Assembly: GCF_025836975.1 (NCBI RefSeq)
Contig: NZ_CP107548.1
Coordinates: 124,001 to 188,000, forward strand
Length of the DNA: 64,000 nucleotides
Source: Pollutimonas sp. M17
Lineage (GTDB): Bacteria > Pseudomonadota > Gammaproteobacteria > Burkholderiales > Burkholderiaceae_B
Direction: 5' to 3'
Part shown: positions 16,003-24,373 of the stretch, in pieces
Numbering within the stretch: position 1 is the stretch's first letter
How the letters are laid out: each line of letters begins with the position of its first letter
Translations under genes and position numbers: made by a program
The notes under the pieces: generated by a model
What the model was told of the DNA's origin: nothing
Database searches by the model: none
Seen by the model: the letters and a program-made list of their open reading frames with translations, nothing else

Positions 16003-17406
16003 ATGGCTGACCTCTCCGGTCTCTCGCTAGCGTGCGCCGCGATGCTGCTGCGGACGAAAAAACTGTCGCCGCTCGAGTACGCCGCTGCTTGCCTGGACCG
16101 CATCCACCGATACGATGCGGGCCTGAATGCGTTTATCGGCACCGACGATGAAGGCGCGTTGCAGGCGGCGCGGGAAGCCGAGAGCGAGATCGCCCGGGGA
16201 AACTGGCGCGGCCCGCTGCACGGCATTCCTGTTGCGCTGAAGGACTTGTTCGACGTGGCCGGGCAGCGCACTTCGGCGCACTCCAGGCTGCGCATGGACC
16301 ATGTCGCGAGCGCCGACGCCTCGGTGGTGGCCCGGCTACGCGCCGCGGGCGCCATCATCATCGGCAAGACGGCCCTGCATGAATTCGCGACGGGCGGGCC
16401 TTCCTTCGACCTGCCATGGCCGCCTGCGCGCAACCCCTGGAAGCGCACGCATCATCCCGGGGGATCCTCGAGCGGTTCCGGCGTGGCGGTTGCGGCGGGG
16501 TTTGTTCCCGTGGCGATCGGCACCGATACGGGCGGATCGGTGCGCAATCCCGCCACAGCCTGCGGCATAAGCGGAATGAAGCCCACCTATGGCGCCGTAA
16601 GCCGGACTGGCGTCTTCCCTTTGGCGTTCTCGCTCGATCATGTGGGTGTGCTGTCCCGCAATGTCCGGGACAACGCCCTTGTGCTGGAGGCGCTGCTGGG
16701 ACGCGACCCAGGCGATCCTTCCAGCGTCGAACACCCGGCGCCCAAGGTTGGTGCCTCGCTGGACGGCGGCGTCAAGGGATTGCGTATCGGCGTCATCGAC
16801 GAGTTCTGCGCCAACGCCAATAAAGAGATCCTGGACGCCTTTGCGCAAGCATGCCGGGTGCTCGAGCAACTGGGCGCCGAGCTGGTGCCGCTGCGTCTTT
16901 CGCCGCTCGCTGATTATGTGGACTGCGGCCGCCTGATTCTTCAGGCCGAGGCATTCGCCGTGCATGAGGCCTGGCTCCGGACGCGGATCGGCGATTACAG
17001 CCAGCGCGGGCGGACCCGCCTTTTGCCCGGCGCGTTCCTGAGTGCCGGCGACTATATCCGCGCCCAGCAGCTGCGCACCGTCCTCGTCCGGGAATACGCC
17101 GCGGCCATGGCGACTGTCGATGCGGCCGTGTGCGTTTCCAGCCTGGAACTGCCCTGCGCCATCGATGACGAAGCCGAGGTCGATCGAACCTACGATCGCC
17201 AGGCACGCACACCCTTCAACCTGACCGGAACGCCGGCCATTTCGGTGCCAATGGGGTTTGCGCAAAACGGGCTCCCCATCGGCCTCCAGGTGCTGGGCAA
17301 GGGATTCGACGAGGCCATGGTTTATCGGGTCGCCCAATCGTATGAGGCGGCCACCGATTGGCATTTGCGCCGTCCCGACCTGGACGCCGCGGCGCCGGCC
17401 GCATGA
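16003..17406 (+). CDS. Amidase signature family hydrolase
   Basis: A 467-residue amidase of the GatA/AtzE/FAAH type. The Ser-cisSer-Lys triad can be placed at K80 (HGIPVALKDLFDVAG), S155 (in HPGGSSSGSG) and S179 (GTDTGGSVRNPA); the 99-residue K-to-S and 24-residue S-to-S distances fit the family. It is first in a plus-strand operon with a deacetylase-like protein, two Bug receptors, a small AtzG-like protein and a VOC protein. No gatB is present, so it is unlikely to be a tRNA amidotransferase. The substrate is unknown; an imported amide, ureide or carbamoyl compound is plausible. Confidence 0.92.
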   Translation: MADLSGLSLACAAMLLRTKKLSPLEYAAACLDRIHRYDAGLNAFIGTDDEGALQAAREAESEIARGNWRGPLHGIPVALKDLFDVAGQRTSAHSRLRMDHVASADASVVARLRAAGAIIIGKTALHEFATGGPSFDLPWPPARNPWKRTHHPGGSSSGSGVAVAAGFVPVAIGTDTGGSVRNPATACGISGMKPTYGAVSRTGVFPLAFSLDHVGVLSRNVRDNALVLEALLGRDPGDPSSVEHPAPKVGASLDGGVKGLRIGVIDEFCANANKEILDAFAQACRVLEQLGAELVPLRLSPLADYVDCGRLILQAEAFAVHEAWLRTRIGDYSQRGRTRLLPGAFLSAGDYIRAQQLRTVLVREYAAAMATVDAAVCVSSLELPCAIDDEAEVDRTYDRQARTPFNLTGTPAISVPMGFAQNGLPIGLQVLGKGFDEAMVYRVAQSYEAATDWHLRRPDLDAAAPAA

Positions 17407-17474
17407 GTCCGGCGGGCTCCGCGCACCGGATGCGCCGATCCCAAAGTTTTATTGCTTCATAAAGAGAGTTCCCC

Positions 17475-18350
17475 ATGCACCCACGTCAACGTATCGAATA
17501 CAGCTCCCCCTTTAACAGGCCATCACTGAAGACAGATGATGGAACCAGGCTGATCATCTGGCCAGTGGTCAATATCGAGGAATGGGAAATCGAACGGCCC
17601 ATGCCGCGCCATGCTTCACCCCCGCCCGGTGGCATTTCTTCCGACGTTCCCGACATGCCCAATTGGACATGGCACGAGTACGGCATGCGCGTCGGCTTCT
17701 GGCGCTTGCTGGAGGCTTTCCAGCAACGGGGGATACGGCCGACGATGTCGATCAATGCCAAGGTGTGCGAGACCAGCCCCGAGGTGGCCATGGCGGCGCG
17801 CGACGCGCAATGGGAGTTCATGGCGCATTGCTACGTGCAGATGTCCATACACAAGGTCCAGGACCAGGCAGCCATGATCGGCCAGTCGCTCGACGCGCTG
17901 GAGAAATTTCTTGGCCATCGGCCGCGCGGCTGGCTCGGACCCGGACGAACGCAGAAGCTCGATACGCTGGACCATATAGCGGCCGCGGGTTGCGACTGGT
18001 TCGGAGACTGGATACTGGACGATCAGCCGCTTTGGGTGAAGACCCAGTCGCGGCCTCTGGTCTCCATTCCCTACACCGTCGAAATCAACGACATCACCGT
18101 CATGGTCAGCGGCCAGCACGAGTCCGATGCCTTGCTGCGCCGGGCCAGCGACGCGTTTGAGCGTCTTTATGCCGAAAGCGAGGATTCCGTCCGCATCATG
18201 GCCTTTGGCGTGCATCCCTACGTCTCGGGCGCCGCGCACCGGATCCGCTACTTTGAAGAAATGCTGGATCTCTTTGCCGGGCGTGAAGGCGTTGCTTTCT
18301 GGAACGGCAACCAGATTTGCGACTGGTTCAAGGCGCAACAGCCGCTTTGA
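17475..18350 (+). CDS. Polysaccharide deacetylase/PuuE-like family hydrolase
   Basis: A 291-residue NodB-homology protein resembling cofactor-independent allantoinase (PuuE) and related amide hydrolases. Seen: LIIWPVVNIEEWE near the N-terminus, WHEYGMRVGFWRLLEAFQQR, WEFMAHCYVQMSIHK (His pair expected to bind metal) and GWLGPGRTQKLDTLDHIAAA. It starts 68 bp after the amidase stop with aaagag before the ATG. No signal peptide is seen, so it is cytoplasmic and not a cell-wall deacetylase. With an amidase as neighbour, a C-N hydrolase step on a ureide or cyclic amide is a reasonable guess. Confidence 0.85.
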   Translation: MHPRQRIEYSSPFNRPSLKTDDGTRLIIWPVVNIEEWEIERPMPRHASPPPGGISSDVPDMPNWTWHEYGMRVGFWRLLEAFQQRGIRPTMSINAKVCETSPEVAMAARDAQWEFMAHCYVQMSIHKVQDQAAMIGQSLDALEKFLGHRPRGWLGPGRTQKLDTLDHIAAAGCDWFGDWILDDQPLWVKTQSRPLVSIPYTVEINDITVMVSGQHESDALLRRASDAFERLYAESEDSVRIMAFGVHPYVSGAAHRIRYFEEMLDLFAGREGVAFWNGNQICDWFKAQQPL

Positions 18351-18431
18351 GGCGCTGGCTTGAGCTCAGGCCGGCATCCAAGCGTTTAGAAATCACTGAT
18401 GTTTCGCTCACCCACCTCAAGGATACACACC

Positions 18432-19418
18432 ATGAAAGAATACCTGCACACCATCCTGAAGGGCGCTTGCGCTTTTTCCATTTCCGTCCTTGCCGTCGGC
18501 GCCGCATATGCCCAGGAATATCCCAATCGTCCGATAAACATGATCGTGCCCTTCCCCGCCGGAAGCGCCACAGACACCGTCGCCCGCCTGATCGGGGGCA
18601 AGATGGCCGACAGCCTGAAGCAGACCGTGGTGATGGAGAACATCCCGGGCGCCAGCGGCACCATTGCGGCCGCTCGTGCGGCCCGTGCGAAGCCCGACGG
18701 CTACACCATCATGATCCATACCACCATCGCGCTATCGGCCTCGCTCTACAAGAACCTGTCCTACGATACGGCGACGGCCTTCGAGCCGATAGGCCTGGTG
18801 AATTCGGGACCCTATGTGATTGCGGCGAATGCGGACTATCCCGTCAAGGACGCCAAAGAGCTGATCGCCACGCTCAAGAAGGACGGCGATAAAGTCACAG
18901 TGTCCAACGCGGGCGTGGGCACCGGCTCCCACTTGTGCGCCATCATGTTGTCGCAAGCGCTTGACGTCAAGCCGACACTGGTCCCATACAAGAGCACCAA
19001 CCTGGCTCTGCAGGATGTGATGGCCGGCCACGTCGACCTGCTGTGCGATCAGACCACCAACGCGTTCCCGCATCTGAACGGTGGCAAGATCAAGGCCTAT
19101 GCCATTACCTCGCCGCAGCGCCATGAAAGCATCCCCGACATACCGACCACGCGTGAATTGGGCATCCCGGAGGTGGATATCTCGGTCTGGCACGGCGTCT
19201 ATGCGCCCAAGGGTACGCCTGCTGAAATCGTCGACAAGCTGAACGCCGCGCTGCAAGTCGCGCTAGGCGACGCAGAGGTGCAAAAGCGGCTGGACTCCAT
19301 GGGAACCTATCTGTTTCCCGCCGACCAGCGCAGCCCCCAGGCACATGGCAAACACTTGGCCAACGAACTCGATCGCTTCGGCAAGCTGGTCAAAGACGCG
19401 GATCTCCAATTGAATTGA
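18432..19418 (+). CDS. Bug family solute receptor
   Basis: A 328-residue periplasmic receptor with signal peptide MKEYLHTILKGACAFSISVL, cleavage near AYA|QEYP, then the Bug motifs NRPINMIVPFPAGSATDTVA, ENIPGASGTIAAARAARAKP and DGYTIMIHTTIALSASLYKN. The ATG at 18432 is preferred over an upstream in-frame TTG because it begins the signal peptide. It lies 81 bp after the deacetylase gene in the amidase operon and should capture the substrate of that pathway. Confidence 0.93.
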   Translation: MKEYLHTILKGACAFSISVLAVGAAYAQEYPNRPINMIVPFPAGSATDTVARLIGGKMADSLKQTVVMENIPGASGTIAAARAARAKPDGYTIMIHTTIALSASLYKNLSYDTATAFEPIGLVNSGPYVIAANADYPVKDAKELIATLKKDGDKVTVSNAGVGTGSHLCAIMLSQALDVKPTLVPYKSTNLALQDVMAGHVDLLCDQTTNAFPHLNGGKIKAYAITSPQRHESIPDIPTTRELGIPEVDISVWHGVYAPKGTPAEIVDKLNAALQVALGDAEVQKRLDSMGTYLFPADQRSPQAHGKHLANELDRFGKLVKDADLQLN

Positions 19419-19531
19419 TGAGGAATCGCGCCGCGGATAGCCGGATCCCGCGGCGCGGCCGCCACAGGCGCCAAGCTGGCAATGCCGGCAAGGCGCCCGT
19501 TTGATCCGGCCCGGAATCAGGAGGTACGGCC

Positions 19532-19717
19532 ATGACATCGGAATCCACAAACGAGGATATGGAAGCCAAGTTGCGGCAATTGGGCATTGCCGTTGTCCGG
19601 GAAGACATCCCATTCTTGCAGCGCTCATTCCTGCGGCAGCGGGAGCTTCTGCGCCGCCATGCAGAGCGGCTCAGCCCTGAAACAGAGCCCGCGCATGTCT
19701 TCAGGCCTTCGCCCTGA
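19532..19717 (+). CDS. Small AtzG/GatC-like (DUF4089-type) amidase partner
   Basis: A 61-residue protein preceded by a strong ribosome site (aggagg, 7 bp before ATG). It is helical and charged. It ends with ETEPAHVFRPSP, which closely resembles the EPAxVFRP tail of DUF4089/AtzG-type proteins as I remember that family. AtzG is a GatC-like small subunit that stabilises the amidase AtzE. Here an amidase gene lies at the head of the same operon, which fits a two-subunit amidase. The link is inferred from a short C-terminal match and context. Confidence 0.6.
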   Translation: MTSESTNEDMEAKLRQLGIAVVREDIPFLQRSFLRQRELLRRHAERLSPETEPAHVFRPSP

Positions 19718-19939
19718 GGGTGGCCGGGCCATCCAGTGGCGCTCTTGGCATGCTGATGTATACGGTTTGATCTGCTGCGGCAGTGCAAGCCGGTTGGGTT
19801 GCGATGCATCCTTGGCGGCACCCCTCCTTTCGCAATACACTTTCCCCTATCCAAAGTCATTTTTCGACGCGCTGAGCGTCCGACCCGGCGCCGGCCGGGC
19901 GTCGCGCATGCCGACGCCGCCGAATATCCTGGAGTGCCG

Positions 19940-20698
19940 ATGAACGCCTCGCTGCCGTTTGATCACCTGGTTCTGATGCTGCGCGATCGGCTGGTGGAGC
20001 AAGCGCCCGCCTTCGAAGCCGACGGCTATACGCTGACTGAATTATCCGTGCACAACCTTGGCTCGATGAATCGTCTGATAACGCTCGATAGCGCTTACAT
20101 CGAATTGCTTGGCTGGCCGGCAGGGCAGCCGCCCGCCCGCAAGGAAATCGCCGACTCTCCAATGGGTCCCGAAGCGCTTGTGTTCCGGACGCCGGATGCA
20201 CACGCAACGCATCGCCGGCTTCAGGAACTGGGCTTCAAGGTGAATCCGGTCGTCAGCCTCCAGCGGCCCATCAACGTCAACGGGCAGGCTCATACCGCTC
20301 GCTTCGAAACCGTCCGCTTTGCCGAACAGCCGATTGAAGGGTTTCGAGTATATTTTTGCCAGCACCTGACACCTGAACTGGTCTGGAATCCGGAATCGAC
20401 CCGGCACGCGAACGGCGCCGTGGCGCTCGACAGGATCGTGCTGTGTTCCGCTCATGCCGGCCAGGCAGCGGGAGTCCTGGCTCGACTGGTCGACGCACCG
20501 CTGTCCGGAGCCGGGCCGGCTGCGTTCAAGATCACTTTGGATAATGTGGTTTTGGAAGTACGGCAACGCGTCGGCGCCACGGTGGCCACCATAGAGAGTG
20601 TTGCCCTGCGGCGACATGATGGCGAGGTCTGCGCTTTCGAAACCCATGTGCGGCCGCCTGAATCGGTGCTTGAATCGGTGAAAACGGCCCCGCTGTAG
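19940..20698 (+). CDS. VOC family (glyoxalase-like domain) protein
   Basis: A 252-residue protein of the glyoxalase-like/VOC superfamily: FDHLVLMLRDRLVEQAPAFE at the N-terminus, the repeat-like MNRLITLDSAYIELLGWP, and a second half beginning ALDRIVLCSA. VOC proteins use paired beta-alpha-beta modules for metal-dependent isomerase, lyase or dioxygenase chemistry. The ATG at 19940 follows ggag; the longer in-frame frame upstream is unlikely. It is part of the amidase operon region, 222 bp after the small AtzG-like gene and 115 bp before a second Bug gene. The reaction is unknown. Confidence 0.82.
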   Translation: MNASLPFDHLVLMLRDRLVEQAPAFEADGYTLTELSVHNLGSMNRLITLDSAYIELLGWPAGQPPARKEIADSPMGPEALVFRTPDAHATHRRLQELGFKVNPVVSLQRPINVNGQAHTARFETVRFAEQPIEGFRVYFCQHLTPELVWNPESTRHANGAVALDRIVLCSAHAGQAAGVLARLVDAPLSGAGPAAFKITLDNVVLEVRQRVGATVATIESVALRRHDGEVCAFETHVRPPESVLESVKTAPL

Positions 20699-20747
20699 TC
20701 CCTCCCGCCCTTCATCCGATCAGGCGGCCGCATTTGCTTATGAAAAA

Positions 20748-20778
20748 TATTTATTAAGTGCTTTCCGCTTATTAAATA
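20748..20778. promoter_or_regulatory. AT-rich inverted repeat upstream of the second Bug gene
   Basis: TATTTATTAAG (20748-20758) and CTTATTAAATA (20768-20778) are 11-bp arms with one mismatch and a 9-bp spacer. They lie 36-66 bp before the Bug start in an unusually AT-rich gap. It may be an operator or promoter element letting this receptor be expressed separately from the amidase operon. There is no G:C stem or T-run, so it is not a terminator. Confidence 0.4.
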
Positions 20779-20813
20779 AACTTTAAGCAACAATCGATAT
20801 AAGGGAAACAGAA

Positions 20814-21803
20814 ATGCGCAAATTTCATAATAAGTGGCTCTCTGCATTGGGCGCGGTCTGCGCCGCCGGCATGGTCGCTTTGTCCATGGGCGGCACCGCA
20901 GCCGCGGCAGACGACCATCCGCTGCGCCTGGTGCTTCCTTTCCCGCCTGGCGGCAGTACCGATATCGCGTCACGCATCATTCAGCCGAAACTGGCCGAGA
21001 TTCTGGGGCTAACGGTTATTGTCGATAACCGGCCCGGCGCGGCCAGCCAGGTAGCGACGCAGCATGTTGCACGTTCGCGGCCCGATGGCAACACCTTGTT
21101 GATCAGTTTTGACAACCACTCCATCAATCCGATCATCAAGAAAGAGCTGCCCTACGATACCTTCAAGGACTTCCGGGGAATCACGTTCGCGCTTCGCTTC
21201 CCGCTCGTGATCGTGGCTTCCAAGAAAACCCCCGGCGACAACCTGAAGGAATTCATCTCCGCGGTCAAGAAAGACCCGCAGAAGTACAGTTATGCCTCGA
21301 CCGGCTTGGGGTCATTGAACCACCTGGCGCCTGAAGACTTGAAGCGCAGGGCGGGCATCGAGAGCTTGCTCCACGTCCCGTATAGCGGCGGTGGACCGGC
21401 CGTTCAGTCATTGCTCAGCGAAATCAGCAGCGTGACCTTCCTTAGCTACGCCGCGCTGAAGTCGCACATCGCGGCCGGCACCTTGAAGGCGTTGGCCGTC
21501 ACGGGCGAGAAGCGCCTGCCCGAGCTGCCCAATACGCCGACAGTCGCGGAATCGGGTTTCCCCGGCTTTGAGGCCTATTCCTGGATCGGCGTCTTCGCGC
21601 CCGCCGGAACGCCCGACGACGTGGCGAACAAATTGACCGACGCATTTCAAAAAGCGCTGAACGATCCGGGCGTCAAGAAGCAGCTGACCGGCCTGGGTTT
21701 CGAGGTCATGGCCACCGATGGTCCCACCGTTGAAAAATACGCGGTACAACAATACGAGCGGTGGGCGCAATTTGTGAAAGAGACCGGTCTGAAGCTGGAG
21801 TAA
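20814..21803 (+). CDS. Bug family solute receptor
   Basis: A 329-residue periplasmic binding protein with a signal peptide (MRKFHNKWLSALGAVCAAGM, cleavage near TAAAADD) and Bug hallmarks PLRLVLPFPPGGSTDIASRI, DNRPGAASQVATQHVARSRP and DGNTLLISFDNHSINPIIKK. It is the second Bug receptor in the amidase region, preceded by its own AT-rich upstream sequence and followed by a hairpin terminator. It may serve the same pathway with different ligand specificity. No cognate membrane subunits are nearby. Confidence 0.93.
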   Translation: MRKFHNKWLSALGAVCAAGMVALSMGGTAAAADDHPLRLVLPFPPGGSTDIASRIIQPKLAEILGLTVIVDNRPGAASQVATQHVARSRPDGNTLLISFDNHSINPIIKKELPYDTFKDFRGITFALRFPLVIVASKKTPGDNLKEFISAVKKDPQKYSYASTGLGSLNHLAPEDLKRRAGIESLLHVPYSGGGPAVQSLLSEISSVTFLSYAALKSHIAAGTLKALAVTGEKRLPELPNTPTVAESGFPGFEAYSWIGVFAPAGTPDDVANKLTDAFQKALNDPGVKKQLTGLGFEVMATDGPTVEKYAVQQYERWAQFVKETGLKLE

Positions 21804-21883
21804 GAGGCCTGGCCCGTGGCCGATTGAAGCGGCTCTGTGTAGCGGGCTTGATGAATGCAGCATCCCCCGAAATGGGGGACTGC

Positions 21884-21918
21884 AAAAAAAATGGCCTCCG
21901 ATGCAGGAGGCCATTTTT
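21884..21918. terminator. Bidirectional terminator between Bug gene and tRNA-Thr
   Basis: ATGGCCTCC (21891-21899) pairs with GGAGGCCAT (21906-21914) around a 6-nt loop. The stem is flanked by a run of seven A on the left and five T on the right, so it can stop transcription in both directions: the Bug gene from the left and the tRNA gene from the right. Confidence 0.88.
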
Positions 21919-21939
21919 GCGGAAGTCCGCAGGAAAATC

Positions 21940-22015
21940 TGGTGCCGGTTAGAAGAGTCGAACTCCTGACCTTCGCATTACAAGTGCGCTGCTCTACCAA
22001 CTGAGCTAAACCGGC
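21940..22015 (-). tRNA. tRNA-Thr (anticodon UGU)
   Basis: A 76-nt cloverleaf including an encoded CCA end. Acceptor GCCGGTT/AACCGGC, D-arm GCTC...GAGC, anticodon loop CTTGTAA giving anticodon TGT (reads ACA threonine codons), variable loop AGGTC, and T-arm AGGAG-TTCGACT-CTTCT with one G-T pair. The top anticodon-stem pair is G-A, while the other four pairs are canonical. A possible -10 (TAGAAT on the minus strand, 22025-22030) lies just upstream. Confidence 0.97.
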
Positions 22016-22311
22016 GAACGCATAATTCTACAGGAATTTCATCGCGGCGTTTTCATTTCAGATCGAGGCCGGGGCGCCGGCCAGGGCGCGACGGAAGCGG
22101 CCGCTGTGCGTGGCCCCCGAAATGGGCTTGGCCCGCAACGAGGCCGGCCGCGCGATCTTCGTGGCCGATGGTAAGATCGTCGGGCAGGCGCCGCCCGAGC
22201 AATCTTTCAGCAAACCACGGCAAGAAAAAACCCGCAACCTCATGGGCCGGATTCCAGCGTCCTGAACCGGCTCCGATGGGCGCGGGGCCGTCTCTACAGG
22301 AAAACAGATCT

Positions 22312-23076
22312 ATGAAGGTTCCCGTCAATCGCTTCAAGCAGGCCATCCGCGCGGGGCAGCACCAGCTGGGCCTATGGGTGTCGCTGGCGCATCCCTACAG
22401 CGCCGAGGTGGTCGCCGGCGCCGGATTCGACTGGCTGGTGTTCGACACCGAGCATTCGCCCAACGACGTGCAGACGGTGCTGGGGCAGTTGCAGGCCGCG
22501 GCGCCTTATCCCGTTTCCACCATGGTGCGGCCCAGCTGGAACGATCCCATTCAGCAGAAGCGCTATCTGGACATCGGCGCGCAGACCTTGCTGCTTCCCT
22601 ACGTGCAAAATGCCCAGGAGGCCGAGCAGGCGGTGGCCGGCATGCGCTACCCCCCAGGGGGAATGCGGGGCGTGGGCGGTACCATGCGTGCCAGCGCATT
22701 CGGACGCAACGCCGATTACGTCCGCGAATGCCATGACGAACTCTGTCTTCTCGTGCAGGTCGAGACACAAGAAGGCCTGGACAATCTGGAAGCCATCGCT
22801 TCGGTCGACGGGGTGGATGGCGTGTTCATCGGCCCGGCCGATTTGTCGGCCAGCATGGGCTACCCCGGCGAACTGGCCCATCCCGAAGTGAAATCGGCGA
22901 TCGAAGACGCCATACGCCGCGTCAGAGCCTGCGGCAAAGCGCCGGGCGTGCTGACCATCGACGAGGCCCTGGCGCGGCGCTATATGGATGCGGGCTCGCT
23001 GTTCACCGCGGTGGGCATGGATTTGTCCATACTTGCGCGCGAGGCGGACAAGCTGGCCGCCCGCTTCAGAACCTGA
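22312..23076 (+). CDS. hpaI: HpcH/HpaI family aldolase
   Basis: A 254-residue class II pyruvate aldolase of the HpaI/GarL/RhmA family, which cleaves 4-hydroxy-2-oxo acids to pyruvate plus an aldehyde. Motifs: [20 protein letters not shown] (metal and catalytic region), [23 protein letters not shown]-containing [37 protein letters not shown] (metal Glu) and [15 protein letters not shown] (metal Asp). The ATG at 22312 matches the family N-terminus; 48 upstream in-frame codons are not conserved-looking. It is monocistronic between the tRNA and a terminator. The symbol is by family; the physiological substrate is not shown. Confidence 0.88.
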   Translation: MKVPVNRFKQAIRAGQHQLGLWVSLAHPYSAEVVAGAGFDWLVFDTEHSPNDVQTVLGQLQAAAPYPVSTMVRPSWNDPIQQKRYLDIGAQTLLLPYVQNAQEAEQAVAGMRYPPGGMRGVGGTMRASAFGRNADYVRECHDELCLLVQVETQEGLDNLEAIASVDGVDGVFIGPADLSASMGYPGELAHPEVKSAIEDAIRRVRACGKAPGVLTIDEALARRYMDAGSLFTAVGMDLSILAREADKLAARFRT

Positions 23077-23093
23077 CGCGGCTTGCGGCCAAA

Positions 23094-23129
23094 GCAAAAA
23101 TCCCGTTGCGATGGCAACGGGATTTTTGC
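23094..23129. terminator. Bidirectional terminator between hpaI-like gene and sspB
   Basis: GCAAAAATCCCGTTGC pairs perfectly with GCAACGGGATTTTTGC around the loop gatg, giving a 16-bp stem whose ends supply A- and T-runs. It serves the aldolase gene on the plus strand and sspB on the minus strand, which converge here. Confidence 0.92.
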
Positions 23130-23171
23130 GTGGCAATGCCGGCTGGCTTGCCTACTGACGGCAGGAGCCCT

Positions 23172-23615
23172 CTATTTGACGATGGTCAGCCGCGGCGGTT
23201 TGGGATCGCCGGGCGCCGGGCCCGGTTTGCCTTCTGTGGCCTCGCTGTCGACAACCGCCTTGGGCGCGGCGCCGGATGGCTCTCCCGCCGGATGCGGCTG
23301 CGATTCCACGACGTCGAACCCCATGCCCGCACCGGTTTCGCGCGCATAGATGGCGGACACGGCGGCCACGGGCACATAGATCTGTTCGGTGACGCCGCCG
23401 AAGCGGGTCTGGAACTCGATGTAGTCATTGCCCAGCGTCAGGCGGTTGGTGGCCAGAGTGCCGATATTCAGCGTGATCTGGCCATCGTGGATATGCGCCG
23501 GGGGCACGACGGTATTGGCGTCGACCGTAACGACGATGTGAGGGGTGTAGCCGTTATCGGTGCACCACTCGTGCAGCGCGCGTATCAGGTAGGGCTTGGT
23601 AGAGGACTCTTGCAT
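23172..23615 (-). CDS. sspB: ClpXP protease specificity-enhancing factor SspB
   Basis: A 147-residue adaptor that delivers ssrA-tagged proteins to ClpXP. The folded domain (KPYLIRALHEWCTDNGYTPH, then DYIEFQTRFGGV and IYVPVAAVSAIYARETGAGM) is followed by a long Pro/Gly/Ala-rich linker. The extreme C-terminus PPRLTIVK matches the ClpX-binding tail (xLxVVK) of the family. It lies 6 bp after sspA, the conserved sspAB arrangement. Confidence 0.95.
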   Translation of the reverse strand: MQESSTKPYLIRALHEWCTDNGYTPHIVVTVDANTVVPPAHIHDGQITLNIGTLATNRLTLGNDYIEFQTRFGGVTEQIYVPVAAVSAIYARETGAGMGFDVVESQPHPAGEPSGAAPKAVVDSEATEGKPGPAPGDPKPPRLTIVK

Positions 23616-23621
23616 GGCTTG

Positions 23622-24230
23622 TCAGCGGCGCATGACCTTTTCGGAAGGCGTCAGCGCTTCAATATAGGCCGGGCGCGAGAAGATACGCTCGGCGTACTTC
23701 TGGATGGGGGCCGCGTTCTTGGGCAGTTCGATGCCGTAGTGGTCCAGGCGCCAAAGCAAAGGCGCGACGGCCACGTCCAGCATGGAAAATTCCTCGCCCA
23801 GCATGTACTTGTTTTTTAACAGCAGCGGAGCCAGTTGCGCAAGACGGTCGCGGATGTTCTGGCGGGCGACGTCCTGGGCGCGGGTGTCGGTGGAGCTGCG
23901 GTCTTCGAGCACGGAAACGTGTACGAACAGCTCTTTCTCGAAGTTGTACAGGAACAGGCGGGTGCGGGCGCGCATGACCGGATCGGCCGGCATGAGCTGC
24001 GGGTGCGGGAAGCGCTCGTCGATGTACTCGTTGATGATGTTGGACTCGTACAGGACCAGGTCGCGCTCGACCAGGATGGGCACCTGGCCGTAGGGATTCA
24101 TGACCGCGATGTCTTCGGGCTTGTTGTACAGGTCGATGTCGCGGATTTCAAAATCCATGCCTTTTTCAAACAGCACAAAGCGGCAGCGTTGGGAGAACGG
24201 GCAAGTCGTTCCGGAATAGAGCACCATCAT
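23622..24230 (-). CDS. sspA: Stringent starvation protein A (GST-fold)
   Basis: A 202-residue glutathione-S-transferase-like protein that associates with RNA polymerase during starvation. It starts MMVLYSGTTCPFSQRCRFVL and contains NPYGQVPILVERDLVLYESN, with the cis-Pro typical of the thioredoxin-fold half, followed by the helical domain. In-frame upstream codons (14 residues) are not part of the family. It lies downstream of petABC and just upstream of sspB, as in many beta- and gamma-proteobacteria. Confidence 0.95.
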   Translation of the reverse strand: MMVLYSGTTCPFSQRCRFVLFEKGMDFEIRDIDLYNKPEDIAVMNPYGQVPILVERDLVLYESNIINEYIDERFPHPQLMPADPVMRARTRLFLYNFEKELFVHVSVLEDRSSTDTRAQDVARQNIRDRLAQLAPLLLKNKYMLGEEFSMLDVAVAPLLWRLDHYGIELPKNAAPIQKYAERIFSRPAYIEALTPSEKVMRR

Positions 24231-24293
24231 GTCGCGGATTCCAATCGTAGAAATAAGAACAAGAGCACGCACCGGAATGCGGCTCCGAAAAGG

Positions 24294-24323
24294 GAAATAG
24301 GCGTATCAAACTACGCCTATTTC
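24294..24323. terminator. 12-bp hairpin in the petC-sspA gap
   Basis: GAAATAGGCGTA (24294-24305) and TACGCCTATTTC (24312-24323) form a perfect stem with a 6-nt loop. On the minus strand the stem is followed by ccctttt, a weak T-tract, so it may partly terminate petABC transcription before sspA or act as a processing hairpin. Confidence 0.5.
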
Positions 24324-24373
24324 TTGACCGGTAGCTGACACGCGGCGCCTGCCGGCGCTACCGGCTGTCAGCT

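Noticed and set aside
16003-17406. GatA subunit of tRNA amidotransferase
   Set aside because: gatB is absent and the operon is catabolic, with Bug receptors and a deacetylase-like gene.
21863-22125. Two copies of cccccgaaatggg flanking the tRNA as possible attachment sites
   Set aside because: The match is short, does not extend into the tRNA 3' end, and no integrase gene is nearby.
22168-22311. N-terminal extension of the HpaI-like aldolase
   Set aside because: The 48 upstream residues are basic and low in similarity to the family; the ATG at 22312 begins the conserved sequence.
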